From Prevotella sp. (GTDB lineage Bacteria; Bacteroidota; Bacteroidia; Bacteroidales; Bacteroidaceae), in NCBI GenBank assembly GCA_017618275.1, contig JAFZUS010000138.1, positions 1 through 35,406 of the forward strand: 35,406 bases of DNA, in the 5' to 3' direction. The translations under genes and the position numbers were made by a program. Numbering within the stretch: position 1 is the stretch's first letter; the number at the start of each line of letters is the position of its first letter. A model generated the notes under the pieces. The model did not search any database. It was not told where the DNA came from and worked only from the letters and a program-made list of their open reading frames with translations. Below, piece after piece: positions 7,692 through 16,915 of this stretch.

Positions 7692-9821
7692 ATGGAACAC
7701 ACCGACAACTTGCAAGATGTCTACGGCTATTTGTTGAGCCGAAATCTCTCCGGCGCTCTTGATGCTATGGAGATATACCTCTCCATACATCCGCTCGATA
7801 TCAACAGGGACAGATTGTATGCCATCAGGTCGGATTTTCAATTGATGACCGACTACTGGAAACGGGGCTTCAAGGACCAGCAAGCAATATCGCTGTACGA
7901 GAATCTGCTCAGGCGGATGTATGCACTCTATGTGCAAGTGAGACTGGGGCGCGCTGGCTTCATCGGTATGTCCCTACAGCCGTCGGATGACTTGAAGGGG
8001 CAGTTGGAAGGCTTTGTGTCTGATGTGGCGATGCTGGAATTGGAGCCTCTGTATACGCGAAAGGAGAAGGGAAAGGCTGTACATTTGAAGCACCATAATC
8101 TCATGAAAGACTGGTTCGACTATCTACTTCAGTCGCCTTTGTGGAGTACTGAACAGACAGAGGATATGGAGCAGTTGCTGCTGACGCCGACTATCGACAC
8201 TCGCGACCAACAATTGTTGGTTAGTGGTATTACTTTGGGAGTCGTAAATTGCTTCGACCCGTTGAAATTGAAGGTGTTGGTGAATGTTTATAGGCAGACT
8301 GGGGATGAGGGCGTCCGCCAGCGGGCACTTGTAGGATGGGTGTTGGCTCTTGGTGATCAGATTCTGCCCGTACTTTATCAGGAAGCGTTCCAGGAAGTTG
8401 AAGAACTGCTAGAGGACGAGGATGTCTGTCAAGAACTGGTGGAACTGGAGCAGCAGATATATTTCTGTATGAATGCCGAGAAAGACAACCAGACACTCCA
8501 GCAGGAGATTATCCCGGAGTTGTTGAACAACAGTAATTTTCGTGTGACACGCAATGGTATCGAGGAGATTGAGGAAGACCCGATGGAGGACATCCTGCAT
8601 CCTGATGCTGAGGAACGGCGGATGGAGAAGGTAGAGGAGAGTTACCGTAGGATGCAGGATATGCAGAAGCAAGGTTCTGACATTTATTTTGGCGGATTTT
8701 CGCAGATGAAACGGTTCCCTTTCTTTCGTGATGCCATCAACTGGTTCGTGCCTTTCTATATGGAGCACCCGGGAATATCAGAGGTAACCGATAGGCTGAC
8801 CTCAAACCGTTTCTTGAAATTGATGATGAACTCAGGGCCTTTCTGCAACAGTGATAAATACTCTTTCCTATTGGCTTTCTCTCAAGTGATGGAACGGATG
8901 CCCAAGAATGTGTTGGATATGTTGGAAAAGGGCGAGGCCACTATCGAGGACGTCATGTCGAAGGAGTCAATGACGCCAGCATTCATCAGGAGGTCTTATC
9001 TACAGGATCTGTACCGCTTCTATCGTCTGTACAGTAACAGAGGCCAGTTCCGCAATCCCTTCTTAATACGTTTCAGCCTATTCTTCGCCAATGCTTTATT
9101 CTCGCGTACACATCTTGCACCGTATTTTGGCGAGATCGTTTCATCGCTGATGAAGTTGAAGCGCATCGACGAGGCGAGGGCTGTACTGAATAATACTGAT
9201 GCGTCACAATGGGACCTTCGTTTTTATCTGATCTGTGGTTATATTGCACAGAACTACGGTGGTACTTTCGTCTGCGGGGAAACTGGTGACTGTTTCTTGA
9301 AGGCACTCGAACTGGATGCCAAAAATGAAAGGGCGCTTTATGGTATTGCAAAGCAGCGGTTCATCGAGGAAAATTATCAGGGGGCTCTTGGGTATTACGA
9401 ACAATTGCTTGTGTTACAGCCTGAGAAACGCAGTTGTCTTCTGAATCATGCCGTGTGCCTCACCAAACTACTGAGGTATCAGGATGCGCTGAAAGAACTG
9501 TATCAGTTGAACTTTGAGCGTCCCGATGACATCCGGGTGAACAAGGTGCTGGCGTGGACCCTCACATGTGACGGGAAATATGAACAGGCTATCAAGATTT
9601 ATCAGCAGTTGCTTAATGGCGATGTACAGATGGAAGACTTGCTGAACTACGGCTATTGTCTTTGGTTCAGTGGGAATATATCAGATGCCGTCGACTGTTT
9701 CCACCGATATCTGAAAGAAACAGGTGAGGGAAAGAATGTTGTTCTTGATAGTGAAAGAGCACTGATTAAGGAAAAAGGCATCACTGAGGCTGAGCAACAG
9801 ATGATGCTCTATATGCTTTGA
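7692..9821 (+). CDS. Large tetratricopeptide-repeat protein of unknown function
   Basis: The 709-residue protein has no signal peptide and no predicted membrane segment, so it is probably cytoplasmic. The C-terminal third (about 534-680) contains four recognisable TPR units, for example ALYGIAKQRFIEENYQGALGYYEQLLVLQP and KVLAWTLTCDGKYEQAIKIYQQLL. The N-terminal two thirds are helical with acidic stretches (for example around residues 235-255 and 290-320) and match no domain I recognise. It begins 6 bp after the lipoprotein gene, which suggests a shared transcript, and its 3' end overlaps the convergent acyltransferase gene by 41 bp. A scaffold role is inferred from the repeats only. Confidence 0.75.
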   Translation: MEHTDNLQDVYGYLLSRNLSGALDAMEIYLSIHPLDINRDRLYAIRSDFQLMTDYWKRGFKDQQAISLYENLLRRMYALYVQVRLGRAGFIGMSLQPSDDLKGQLEGFVSDVAMLELEPLYTRKEKGKAVHLKHHNLMKDWFDYLLQSPLWSTEQTEDMEQLLLTPTIDTRDQQLLVSGITLGVVNCFDPLKLKVLVNVYRQTGDEGVRQRALVGWVLALGDQILPVLYQEAFQEVEELLEDEDVCQELVELEQQIYFCMNAEKDNQTLQQEIIPELLNNSNFRVTRNGIEEIEEDPMEDILHPDAEERRMEKVEESYRRMQDMQKQGSDIYFGGFSQMKRFPFFRDAINWFVPFYMEHPGISEVTDRLTSNRFLKLMMNSGPFCNSDKYSFLLAFSQVMERMPKNVLDMLEKGEATIEDVMSKESMTPAFIRRSYLQDLYRFYRLYSNRGQFRNPFLIRFSLFFANALFSRTHLAPYFGEIVSSLMKLKRIDEARAVLNNTDASQWDLRFYLICGYIAQNYGGTFVCGETGDCFLKALELDAKNERALYGIAKQRFIEENYQGALGYYEQLLVLQPEKRSCLLNHAVCLTKLLRYQDALKELYQLNFERPDDIRVNKVLAWTLTCDGKYEQAIKIYQQLLNGDVQMEDLLNYGYCLWFSGNISDAVDCFHRYLKETGEGKNVVLDSERALIKEKGITEAEQQMMLYML

Positions 9822-10941
9822 TCTTTTCTTTGGATTTCTCCCACAGCCAGGTTCCTAAAAGAGGAATGCCAACTCCTGCGATAGTGTAAAGAATCCAGAA
9901 AAAGTCCTCTTGGGAATGGTCGTGTATCACCATGTGGCAGCCAATCTGTCGGATGTCCATTCCGTAGTACCATATCTTAATCAGACTCACCACCTTGTAG
10001 GAGATGATGTGGAAGATGAAAATGTTCAGCGTATGGTCGCCAGTATAGACGAGGAACCGCTTGAACCATCCCTTGCTGGCATCTAACCATCGGCTGATGT
10101 TATAGGTCATCAAGAACCCAAGGATGGCAGGAACGGGGAGCGACAGGAACTGTTGGAAGGTGGATCGCCAGTTCATGTTGGCAGTCAGATATTTCGAGAA
10201 GAACCAGACAATGATGCCAAAGAGAATGGTGGCGGGAATGGCCATATACTTGTGTGACATGATTTGGCGGTACCCGTTGACATGCTGGCGGAAGATAAAT
10301 CCGACACCGAAGAAGAAGCATCCCATCATGTCGCGATAGCCCCCCTGAACGAGATTGATGACCTTCAGTCCCTCCCATGTCTTCCAACCGCAGAGCAGTA
10401 GCATGATGATGCAGATGAGACAGGGGGTGGCTTTTGGGGATATCCTGGATAATCCGGAAAATCCGGAAATCCCAGAATCCACCACCTTATATATAATAAG
10501 GTATAGGATGCTGGCCACGAAGAGTCCCCTAAAGAACCAGAACGCCCCGCAGAGGAATGCATCATAACCGCCCATTGCCGTGAATATGTTCCAGAGGTTC
10601 TGCTGTATCTGGTGAGCCGAATAGGGATGCAGCACACCGCCTTGTTCGTTGCCATAGACTTCGTTGAGGACGCCTATGTCGTACATCCAGTTATGGATGA
10701 TCAGAAAGAATACCGCCCATTTGACAAACGGAATATAGAGTCCCTTGACGCGCTTCTTGACGAAGGTGGCCTCATCGTGGAGATATTTCGTAGAGAAGAA
10801 AAAGCCTGCCGTGATAAAAAACAGGGGCATGTGGAACTCGAAGATATATTTGCACAGCCAGCCTGGGGCTTCAGCGTGGGCGATGACCATCAGGATAATG
10901 GCAATGCCCTTGGCTATGGATATAATGGTATCGCGCTTCAT
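9781..10941 (-). CDS. Membrane acyltransferase, acyltransferase-3 family
   Basis: The 386-residue protein has the acyltransferase-3 (OatA/WecH/NodX type) signature. The N terminus RDTIISIAKGIAIILMVIAHA carries the catalytic His of helix 1, and FEFHMPLFFITAGFFF is the second conserved segment. About ten hydrophobic helices follow. Such enzymes move acyl groups across the membrane onto surface sugars or peptidoglycan. The ATG at 10939-10941 overlaps the TGA of the upstream phospholipase D gene (ATGA), showing translational coupling; the 23 extra codons upstream lie inside that gene. A loop near the middle is encoded by tandem 9-mers (10443-10479). The acceptor substrate is not known; the operon context points to the cell envelope. 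Confidence 0.83.
   Translation of the reverse strand: MKRDTIISIAKGIAIILMVIAHAEAPGWLCKYIFEFHMPLFFITAGFFFSTKYLHDEATFVKKRVKGLYIPFVKWAVFFLIIHNWMYDIGVLNEVYGNEQGGVLHPYSAHQIQQNLWNIFTAMGGYDAFLCGAFWFFRGLFVASILYLIIYKVVDSGISGFSGLSRISPKATPCLICIIMLLLCGWKTWEGLKVINLVQGGYRDMMGCFFFGVGFIFRQHVNGYRQIMSHKYMAIPATILFGIIVWFFSKYLTANMNWRSTFQQFLSLPVPAILGFLMTYNISRWLDASKGWFKRFLVYTGDHTLNIFIFHIISYKVVSLIKIWYYGMDIRQIGCHMVIHDHSQEDFFWILYTIAGVGIPLLGTWLWEKSKEKIKAYRASSVAQPQ
10443..10479. repeat. Tandem 9-bp units (TCCGGAAAA type) inside the acyltransferase gene
   Basis: Plus-strand units are TCCTGGATAA, TCCGGAAAA, TCCGGAAAT and CCCAGAATC. In the coded strand they give a Ser-Gly-rich loop DSGISGFSGLSRIS between hydrophobic helices. 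The same 9-mer is repeated at the 3' end of nuoB (30533-30577). Confidence 0.8.
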
Positions 10942-12164
10942 AGCCAGGGGGTGAGCAGACTGCCGAACCAGCCTCTGAACTTCTGCCAGCCCGTACGGAA
11001 ACGATCCCATTCCTCTTCGGTAAGAATCACGCTCTTTTGCTTATCACGATCAAACATATCGTCGAGTTCCTTAGTGGTCTCACGGTTGACGATGAGTGCG
11101 TTCTCCTCGTAATCAAAGCGTAGACTGCGGGCATCGAGGTTCGTGCTGCCAACGGTGCAGAAACGACCGTCGACCATCATGATCTTAGAGTGATGGAAGC
11201 CTGGCTGGTATAGCCACACATTGGCGCCGAGTTTCATCATCTTGTGGGCATTGCGGAACACAACATCTGGAGTCAGGGGAATGTCGCTTTTCGCAGAGAC
11301 CATGATCTCTACTTTGATACCTCGTTTGATGGCCCGTTTCAAGGCTTTCTTGATACAGGGTATCAGGGTGAAGTAGGGGTTGATGAGTTTGATAGAGTCC
11401 TGGGCATCGTCGATGGCATGGACGTAAAACTGTCGCATGATCTTATTGGTGGTGTGCGGCTCACGATTGACGATACCTACCATTTTATTGCCAGCCGGCT
11501 CTCCACTGTAGTATTTTGGAGCAGTCACCTTTTCCTTGGTGGCTTTCTTCCAGATGCGGGCGAAAATCTCCTGCAGGTCGTTCACGGCAGAGCCTTCTAT
11601 CCGACAGTGCATATCACGCCATTCGCCTACCTGTTCCGTACCAACGATATAGTAGTCGGCCACATTCATACCACCTGTGTAGGCCGTCTTGCCGTCGATG
11701 ACGACAATCTTACGGTGGTCACGAGGCCAGATATGGTTCACCCATGGGAATCGGATGGGGTCGAACTCCACGATATTGATGCTGTCTTCACGGAGTTTCT
11801 TGAGGTGATGCTTCTTGAGGGGCTGGTTGTTAGAGTCGTTGCCAAAGCCGTCGAACATGGCACGTATCTCCACGCCTTCCTGGCGTTTCTCTTTCAGCAG
11901 GTCGAAAAGCAGTGATGCGATGGAGTCGTTGCGGAAATTGAAATACTCTAAGTGGACACTGCTCTTGGCTTGACGGATTGTCTCGAACATATCCGCAAAT
12001 TTCGCCTTTCCCGACATGAGCAGTTTCACATCGTTGTCGTTGGTGAAGTGAACGCCATACTCTCTCATCTGCCTGACAATCAAGGAATCACTGGTTTCCG
12101 CCTGAGCAGAAACCGTGATAACTGATAAGAGATAAATGATAAGAAAGAAGACGCCCCTAATCAC
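10938..12164 (-). CDS. Exported phospholipase D / cardiolipin synthase-like protein
   Basis: The 408-residue protein has two complete PLD (HxKxxxxD) motifs: His150-Lys152-Asp157 in DHRKIVVID and His325-Lys327-Asp332 in HHSKIMMVD, each followed by a Gly-Ser/Gly-Met-Asn element as in bacterial cardiolipin synthases. Cardiolipin synthases usually carry two N-terminal membrane helices. This one instead has a signal-peptide-like start ending VSAQA, so it may act in the periplasm on phospholipids. The start is GTG at 12164, the only in-frame choice that keeps the signal sequence. It lies 2 bp after the regulator stop codon, and its own stop overlaps the acyltransferase start. Phosphatidyl transfer is the likely reaction; the exact substrate is inferred. 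Confidence 0.82.
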   Translation of the reverse strand: MIRGVFFLIIYLLSVITVSAQAETSDSLIVRQMREYGVHFTNDNDVKLLMSGKAKFADMFETIRQAKSSVHLEYFNFRNDSIASLLFDLLKEKRQEGVEIRAMFDGFGNDSNNQPLKKHHLKKLREDSINIVEFDPIRFPWVNHIWPRDHRKIVVIDGKTAYTGGMNVADYYIVGTEQVGEWRDMHCRIEGSAVNDLQEIFARIWKKATKEKVTAPKYYSGEPAGNKMVGIVNREPHTTNKIMRQFYVHAIDDAQDSIKLINPYFTLIPCIKKALKRAIKRGIKVEIMVSAKSDIPLTPDVVFRNAHKMMKLGANVWLYQPGFHHSKIMMVDGRFCTVGSTNLDARSLRFDYEENALIVNRETTKELDDMFDRDKQKSVILTEEEWDRFRTGWQKFRGWFGSLLTPWL

Positions 12165-12166
12165 TG

Positions 12167-15100
12167 CTATTTCCTGTGCTTGAGTCTGTATTCAAGCGGT
12201 GTCATACCAAACTTCTCACGGAAGATGTTGATGAAATTCTCGGCAGTCATGAAACCGATATTGGTAGACAACTCACTCATATTTATATTGGTACGCTTCA
12301 GCAGGATGCATGCATGTTTCAGTCGCAGGTCGCGGATAAGTTCAGTCGGTGTCTTGCCCGTCAGGTTGCGCACACGGTGGAAGAACGGAACGCGTCCCAT
12401 GCCCATGGCCGTCGACATCTCCTCCAGACTGATCTGGCCACGGCTCATGTTCTGCATGACATATTGCTCAATGTTCTTCAGGAGTTGCTGATCCATCATG
12501 TCAAGCATAGAGAAGTCTGCCATATCCTGCTGTATTTCCTCCTCCTTGAGTTTTTCCAACTGGCGGGCAAGTTCTGTGTCCTCCTGAACCACTGGTCCCT
12601 TCTTGATGTTTGTCTCCACCTTATGGATGGGATCGTTTTCGTCCACGCTGTCGTTATTAGGATCATATGTCCCGATGTCTTCGTAACTCTCTGTAGCCGT
12701 CGTCATACTGGCGTTGCGGTCTTCGAGCATACGGGTCTCTGCACCTTCAATAAGGTTGCTGTCCATCTCAATTGGACCGAGTCCGAGAATCTTGTTGAAC
12801 CGCATCACGGCCTCTTGCAGGTTAAATGGTTTGGCCAGATAATCATCTGCAGACAGCGTGATGTTCTGCTTGCGCATATCCTGTGGTGTGAGTACACCAT
12901 CGGTCAGCAGCACGAACTTTGTCTTCTGGGTAATCGTGTTGGTCTTGATCTGGTTGCATAGTTCACTACCGGTCATACCTGGCATGTCTTGTTTACAGAT
13001 CACGAGGTCCGGACGCATCTCAAGGATATCGTCAGCGGCCTTCTCGATGTCGTTATAGGCATGGAAGGCATATACGTATTTCAGTCTGGCTGAGACAAAT
13101 TTCAAGAAGTCGGTATTGTCATCAATCATTACGATAGAGAACTTCATCGTTGGTGCATCAAGGGCGGCTCTCGACCTAGTGAAGTCTGATGTCAGTGTCT
13201 CACTCGCAACTTCGGGCAATTCTATCTCACCACGTCCATTTAGTTCAAGACGGTCGTGAACCACATTCTTGGCCTTCTCTTCTGGATTCTCCAGATTGGT
13301 CTGCATATCACTGACGCGGGTGATGATCTGTAGCATCTGTGAGTGCAGGGCATTCAGTTGTTCGCGTTCCTCCAGCGACTTCTCTTTCTCCGACAGGTTA
13401 CCGATAATAGAGGTCATACGGGCCATCGGCTGACGTAGGTCGTCACTGGCTGCCTTGATTTCCTCACGTTGGCGTACCAGTTGGTTGATAATGGCGTGCT
13501 TGCGTGTCTTGATAGCCTTGATTTGCTGCATACCAATACGCCAGAAATAGATGATGACGGCGGCAAGCAACAAGTAGGCGAGGATCATCCACCAGGAAAG
13601 CAGCCAGTGACTCTCGACGTGGATGTCGAGGGTACGCTCCTGATTGCTGACGGCACCCTCTGCACTGATGGCCTTTACATGTAAGGTGTAGTTACCGCTG
13701 CTAAGGTTTTGGAAGGTGACGCCATGTGTCAGGGCATTACCGTTTTTCCAGTCATCATCGAGTCCTTCCATCCAGTACATGAACTGAAGACGTTCGCTTT
13801 GGTTGTAGTTTCCTGCACCGAACTTAATGGTGATTGTGTTCTGGTCGTGTCCCAAAATCAGTTTGCTGCTCTCGTTCAGGGCCTGTCCCAAAAGCACCTT
13901 ACCACCATAGGAGTGACCTACCTGTACCTCCTCTTCGCCGAGGAACAACTGTGTCAACATGACTCTTGGCAAGGCATCATTGTCGTCCTTTCCTTTCTGA
14001 ACCACCCAGTTGATGCCAAAGACACCGCCAAGCAGCACGTTACCGTCTTTTTGGGTGATAATGGCACCATGATTGAACTCGTTGCTCTGCAGACCGTCGT
14101 TTGTGTCGTAGTTGTAGAGTCCGAAGTTATAAGTACCATCCTCATGATTGCGCTGTACCACTACACGACTCACACCACTACTGGTTGTTACCCAGATGTT
14201 GTGGCTCTTGTCTTCTGCAATACCGCAAACGTTGTTGTTGCAGAGCCCCTGTTTTTCCGTTAGGTATTGCAGGTTGTCGGTTTCCATATCCAGGATGTTC
14301 AGACCTTCACGAGTGCCGATCCAGATCAGTCCCCGAGAGTCTTGCAGCACCTGCGTGATGTAGTTGTTGGTAAACGGCTTCACATTGTTGGAATTACCTG
14401 TCAGGACCTTCTTCTCCGTATTGGAGAGATTCATAATCACCAGACCTTCGGCAGTACCGATAAAGAGGTCGTTGGCCTTTCCATCCTTATTATAATAGAG
14501 GCAAGACACATTGTTGGTATTCAGTTTTCCACTTTCCCTGGTGTAGGAAGAGAAGGAATTCATCCTGGGGTTGTAGACCTGTAGACCACCGTTGGTCGCA
14601 ATCCACAGGTTTCCGATCTTATCAGTACACAGGGCGTTTATATGGTCGTCGATCAGCGTTCTAGTACTGTCTTTTGTCAACGAGTAGATGGTAGAGTTAC
14701 CACCTTTGATGCGGGTCAGTCCATTGCGCATTGAACCAACCCACAAACTCCCGTCGGGAGTAATAGCCATACAGGAAACCTTCAGACTAGCCAGTGGTCC
14801 TTGATAGCCTAGCACGCCATTGTTACTCGTTCCATACCATATTTTCCCACTGTCAGCCTGTGCAATGGCAGTAATGTCTCCGTTATGTGTTGTACCAAAC
14901 CGATAGATATAGTTGCCGGAGAAAGCGATGCCTCTTTTCTCTGTTCCCACCCAGAGTAGGTCTGTGTCGTCTACATAGAGACTCTGGATACTGATTCTAT
15001 CGCGTGAGATACGACGGACGTTGATATTCACAGGAGTGATGCTGTCAATCTGGTGGGTGTTGATGTCGTAGCGTAGCAGACCCAACTGGTCGGAACCGAT

Positions 15101-15952
15101 CCAGATGTTCCCTTTCCTGTCGCCAGCCATGCCATTGATATTACGGTCTACACCTACACCTGTCAACCCCAGACTGTTGCCGATGGAGGTATCCCATGTG
15201 TTGGCGTTCTTGTTGTATTTGAAGAGGGTACCCTGACCGTAGAGCCAGATATTATCCATGTCGTCGGCAAATACTTTCAGCGATTTGCTTTTCCTGATCT
15301 TCTGTGCGGCAATGTCACTGGTACCCCAGACGGTGTGCTGTTGGTGCATCACGTCACAGCATACAAGACGTCCGTCATCATAGACGATGATGGCACCGTC
15401 CTTACACTCACCGATGGAGCATACCAGACCTTGTGGTACACCGTGGGCATCGTCGGTGTATCCGAACTCATAAGATGTCTGTTGCTGCATGTTGAAGCAG
15501 ACCACGCCCTTGTTGGGGATGGCACCCCAGAGGTTCTTGTGGCGGTCCACATAGACGATGCTCGGAATTGTCTCGATACCCATTCGGGCGAAATACTGTT
15601 TCATATCGCGCTCGAAACTCTCTGTCTGCGGATGATAGACGCAATAACCGGAGGCCGTTTCAATCAGCAGGTTGCCGTCGAGCGTTTCCTGAATGGTATT
15701 AATGTAACTGTTGGGCAGTGAGTTGCCGTCCTGCGAGTCGCTCTGGAAATTCTTGAACACATAACCGTCATACCGGTAGAGTCCGGCAGGTGTGCCAAAC
15801 CACATGTATCCGCGTGAGTCTTTCAGGATACAGTTAATCTGACTACTGGTAAGTCCGTCTTTGGCATCCAGTGTCTTAAACAGGTATTCTGCCACCACAA
15901 CCATTGGAAGTATGAGCAGCAGTACAAGCATCAGTTTTCTTATAGTTTTCAT
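12167..15952 (-). CDS. Degenerate HTCS-type membrane regulator (sensor propeller, pseudo-receiver, AraC domain)
   Basis: The 1261-residue protein starts with a signal peptide. A long series of two-component-propeller repeats follows (WFGTPAGLYRYDG, IWIGSDQLGLLRYD, LWIATNGGLQVYN, IWIGTREGLNILD and others), then a Y_Y_Y domain, one membrane helix (about 783-803), a coiled segment, a receiver-like domain (937-1055), an acidic linker and a C-terminal AraC-type helix-turn-helix (about 1155-1261). In normal HTCS proteins a HisKA and HATPase lie after the helix. Here the His box reads SDDLRQP with Asp837 in place of His, and only about 95 residues separate it from the receiver, with no ATPase motifs. 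The receiver phosphoacceptor position is Lys987 (VICKQDMPG), although Asp944/945, Thr1017 and Lys1041 remain. The frame is intact. It is the third gene of the kdsA unit. Confidence 0.9.
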   Translation of the reverse strand: MKTIRKLMLVLLLILPMVVVAEYLFKTLDAKDGLTSSQINCILKDSRGYMWFGTPAGLYRYDGYVFKNFQSDSQDGNSLPNSYINTIQETLDGNLLIETASGYCVYHPQTESFERDMKQYFARMGIETIPSIVYVDRHKNLWGAIPNKGVVCFNMQQQTSYEFGYTDDAHGVPQGLVCSIGECKDGAIIVYDDGRLVCCDVMHQQHTVWGTSDIAAQKIRKSKSLKVFADDMDNIWLYGQGTLFKYNKNANTWDTSIGNSLGLTGVGVDRNINGMAGDRKGNIWIGSDQLGLLRYDINTHQIDSITPVNINVRRISRDRISIQSLYVDDTDLLWVGTEKRGIAFSGNYIYRFGTTHNGDITAIAQADSGKIWYGTSNNGVLGYQGPLASLKVSCMAITPDGSLWVGSMRNGLTRIKGGNSTIYSLTKDSTRTLIDDHINALCTDKIGNLWIATNGGLQVYNPRMNSFSSYTRESGKLNTNNVSCLYYNKDGKANDLFIGTAEGLVIMNLSNTEKKVLTGNSNNVKPFTNNYITQVLQDSRGLIWIGTREGLNILDMETDNLQYLTEKQGLCNNNVCGIAEDKSHNIWVTTSSGVSRVVVQRNHEDGTYNFGLYNYDTNDGLQSNEFNHGAIITQKDGNVLLGGVFGINWVVQKGKDDNDALPRVMLTQLFLGEEEVQVGHSYGGKVLLGQALNESSKLILGHDQNTITIKFGAGNYNQSERLQFMYWMEGLDDDWKNGNALTHGVTFQNLSSGNYTLHVKAISAEGAVSNQERTLDIHVESHWLLSWWMILAYLLLAAVIIYFWRIGMQQIKAIKTRKHAIINQLVRQREEIKAASDDLRQPMARMTSIIGNLSEKEKSLEEREQLNALHSQMLQIITRVSDMQTNLENPEEKAKNVVHDRLELNGRGEIELPEVASETLTSDFTRSRAALDAPTMKFSIVMIDDNTDFLKFVSARLKYVYAFHAYNDIEKAADDILEMRPDLVICKQDMPGMTGSELCNQIKTNTITQKTKFVLLTDGVLTPQDMRKQNITLSADDYLAKPFNLQEAVMRFNKILGLGPIEMDSNLIEGAETRMLEDRNASMTTATESYEDIGTYDPNNDSVDENDPIHKVETNIKKGPVVQEDTELARQLEKLKEEEIQQDMADFSMLDMMDQQLLKNIEQYVMQNMSRGQISLEEMSTAMGMGRVPFFHRVRNLTGKTPTELIRDLRLKHACILLKRTNINMSELSTNIGFMTAENFINIFREKFGMTPLEYRLKHRK

Positions 15953-15967
15953 AAGGCTGTATTTCTT

Positions 15968-16915
15968 TTATATCATACATGAATAGTGGTCAACCACGCC
16001 GAGCAGATGTTTCTCGTCGTCAGTCACCAGTACCGAATGTATCTTATATTTGTTCATAATCTGTTGTATTTCTGAAATCTTTGTGTTAGGCCTGACCGTC
16101 TTTGGTGTGCGCGTCATGATGTCGCTCACGGTGTGGTCGAAGAATTCGGCCTGCCATTTCTCTGTGGCCCGACGGATGTCGCCATCAGTAATGAGACCCA
16201 CGATCTGGCCGTTTGTCTCTGCTACGCCAAGTCCCAGTTTGCCTTTGCTCACAAGGATAATGGCTTCCCCGAGTCGCATGTCAGGCGGCAACACGGGCAT
16301 GTCTTCTGTCCGCATCACGTCCTGTGCCGTTGTCAACAACCGTTTGCCAAGTTCTCCACCCGGATGGAACTGGGCGAAATCGCGCGGCTGGAAGTTGCGC
16401 TTCTCTATCAGGGCTACTGCCAGAGCGTCGCCCATCGCCAACTGCGCCATCGTCGAACTGGTGGGAGCCAGGTTCAATGGGCAGGCCTCTTTCTCCACAC
16501 TCACATTCAGGTGACAGGTAGAGTATTTGGCCAACAGCGACTGCGGATTACCGCTCATACCGATAATGGGAATCTGCATATGCAGTACCATGGGGATGAA
16601 ACGCAGTAGTTCATCTGTCTGTCCGGAGTTGCTGATTGCTAATACCACATCCTCCTGCGCCATTACCCCCAAGTCGCCATGGAAGACGTCCAGTGGGTTG
16701 ATGAAAAACGAAGGAGTGCCCGTTGATGAGAGGGTAGCGGCAATCTTGGCACCGATGTGTCCACTCTTGCCGACACCTGTCACGATGACCTTTCCCTTGC
16801 AATGATAGATCAGTTCAACGGCTTCGTCGAAACTGTCGTCAATCTGGGGAATCAGTCCCATCACGGCCTGAGCCTCATCCTTGATGCATTGTATGGCGTA
16901 TTCTCTTGCAGTCAT
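15968..16915 (-). CDS. kdsD: D-arabinose 5-phosphate isomerase (KpsF/GutQ family)
   Basis: The 315-residue protein has an N-terminal SIS sugar-isomerase domain (VIVTGVGKSGHIGAKIAATLSSTGTPSFF, HGDLG and ISNSGQTDELL). A pair of CBS domains follows (about 205-315; VMRTEDMPVL and SDIMTRTPKTVRPNTKI), the standard KdsD layout and length. It converts ribulose 5-phosphate to arabinose 5-phosphate, the first step of Kdo synthesis for lipopolysaccharide. Its ATG overlaps the TGA of kdsA by 4 bp (ATGA). The product of this gene is the substrate of that gene's enzyme, so the pairing strongly supports both calls. The HTCS-like gene begins 15 bp after its stop codon. Confidence 0.95.
   Translation of the reverse strand: MTAREYAIQCIKDEAQAVMGLIPQIDDSFDEAVELIYHCKGKVIVTGVGKSGHIGAKIAATLSSTGTPSFFINPLDVFHGDLGVMAQEDVVLAISNSGQTDELLRFIPMVLHMQIPIIGMSGNPQSLLAKYSTCHLNVSVEKEACPLNLAPTSSTMAQLAMGDALAVALIEKRNFQPRDFAQFHPGGELGKRLLTTAQDVMRTEDMPVLPPDMRLGEAIILVSKGKLGLGVAETNGQIVGLITDGDIRRATEKWQAEFFDHTVSDIMTRTPKTVRPNTKISEIQQIMNKYKIHSVLVTDDEKHLLGVVDHYSCMI

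Noticed and set aside
12167-15952. Frameshift or assembly deletion explaining the missing HATPase in the regulator
   Set aside because: The frame is continuous with sensible coding on both sides, and the receiver is also altered at its Asp, so one deletion would not explain the pattern; it cannot be fully excluded without reads.
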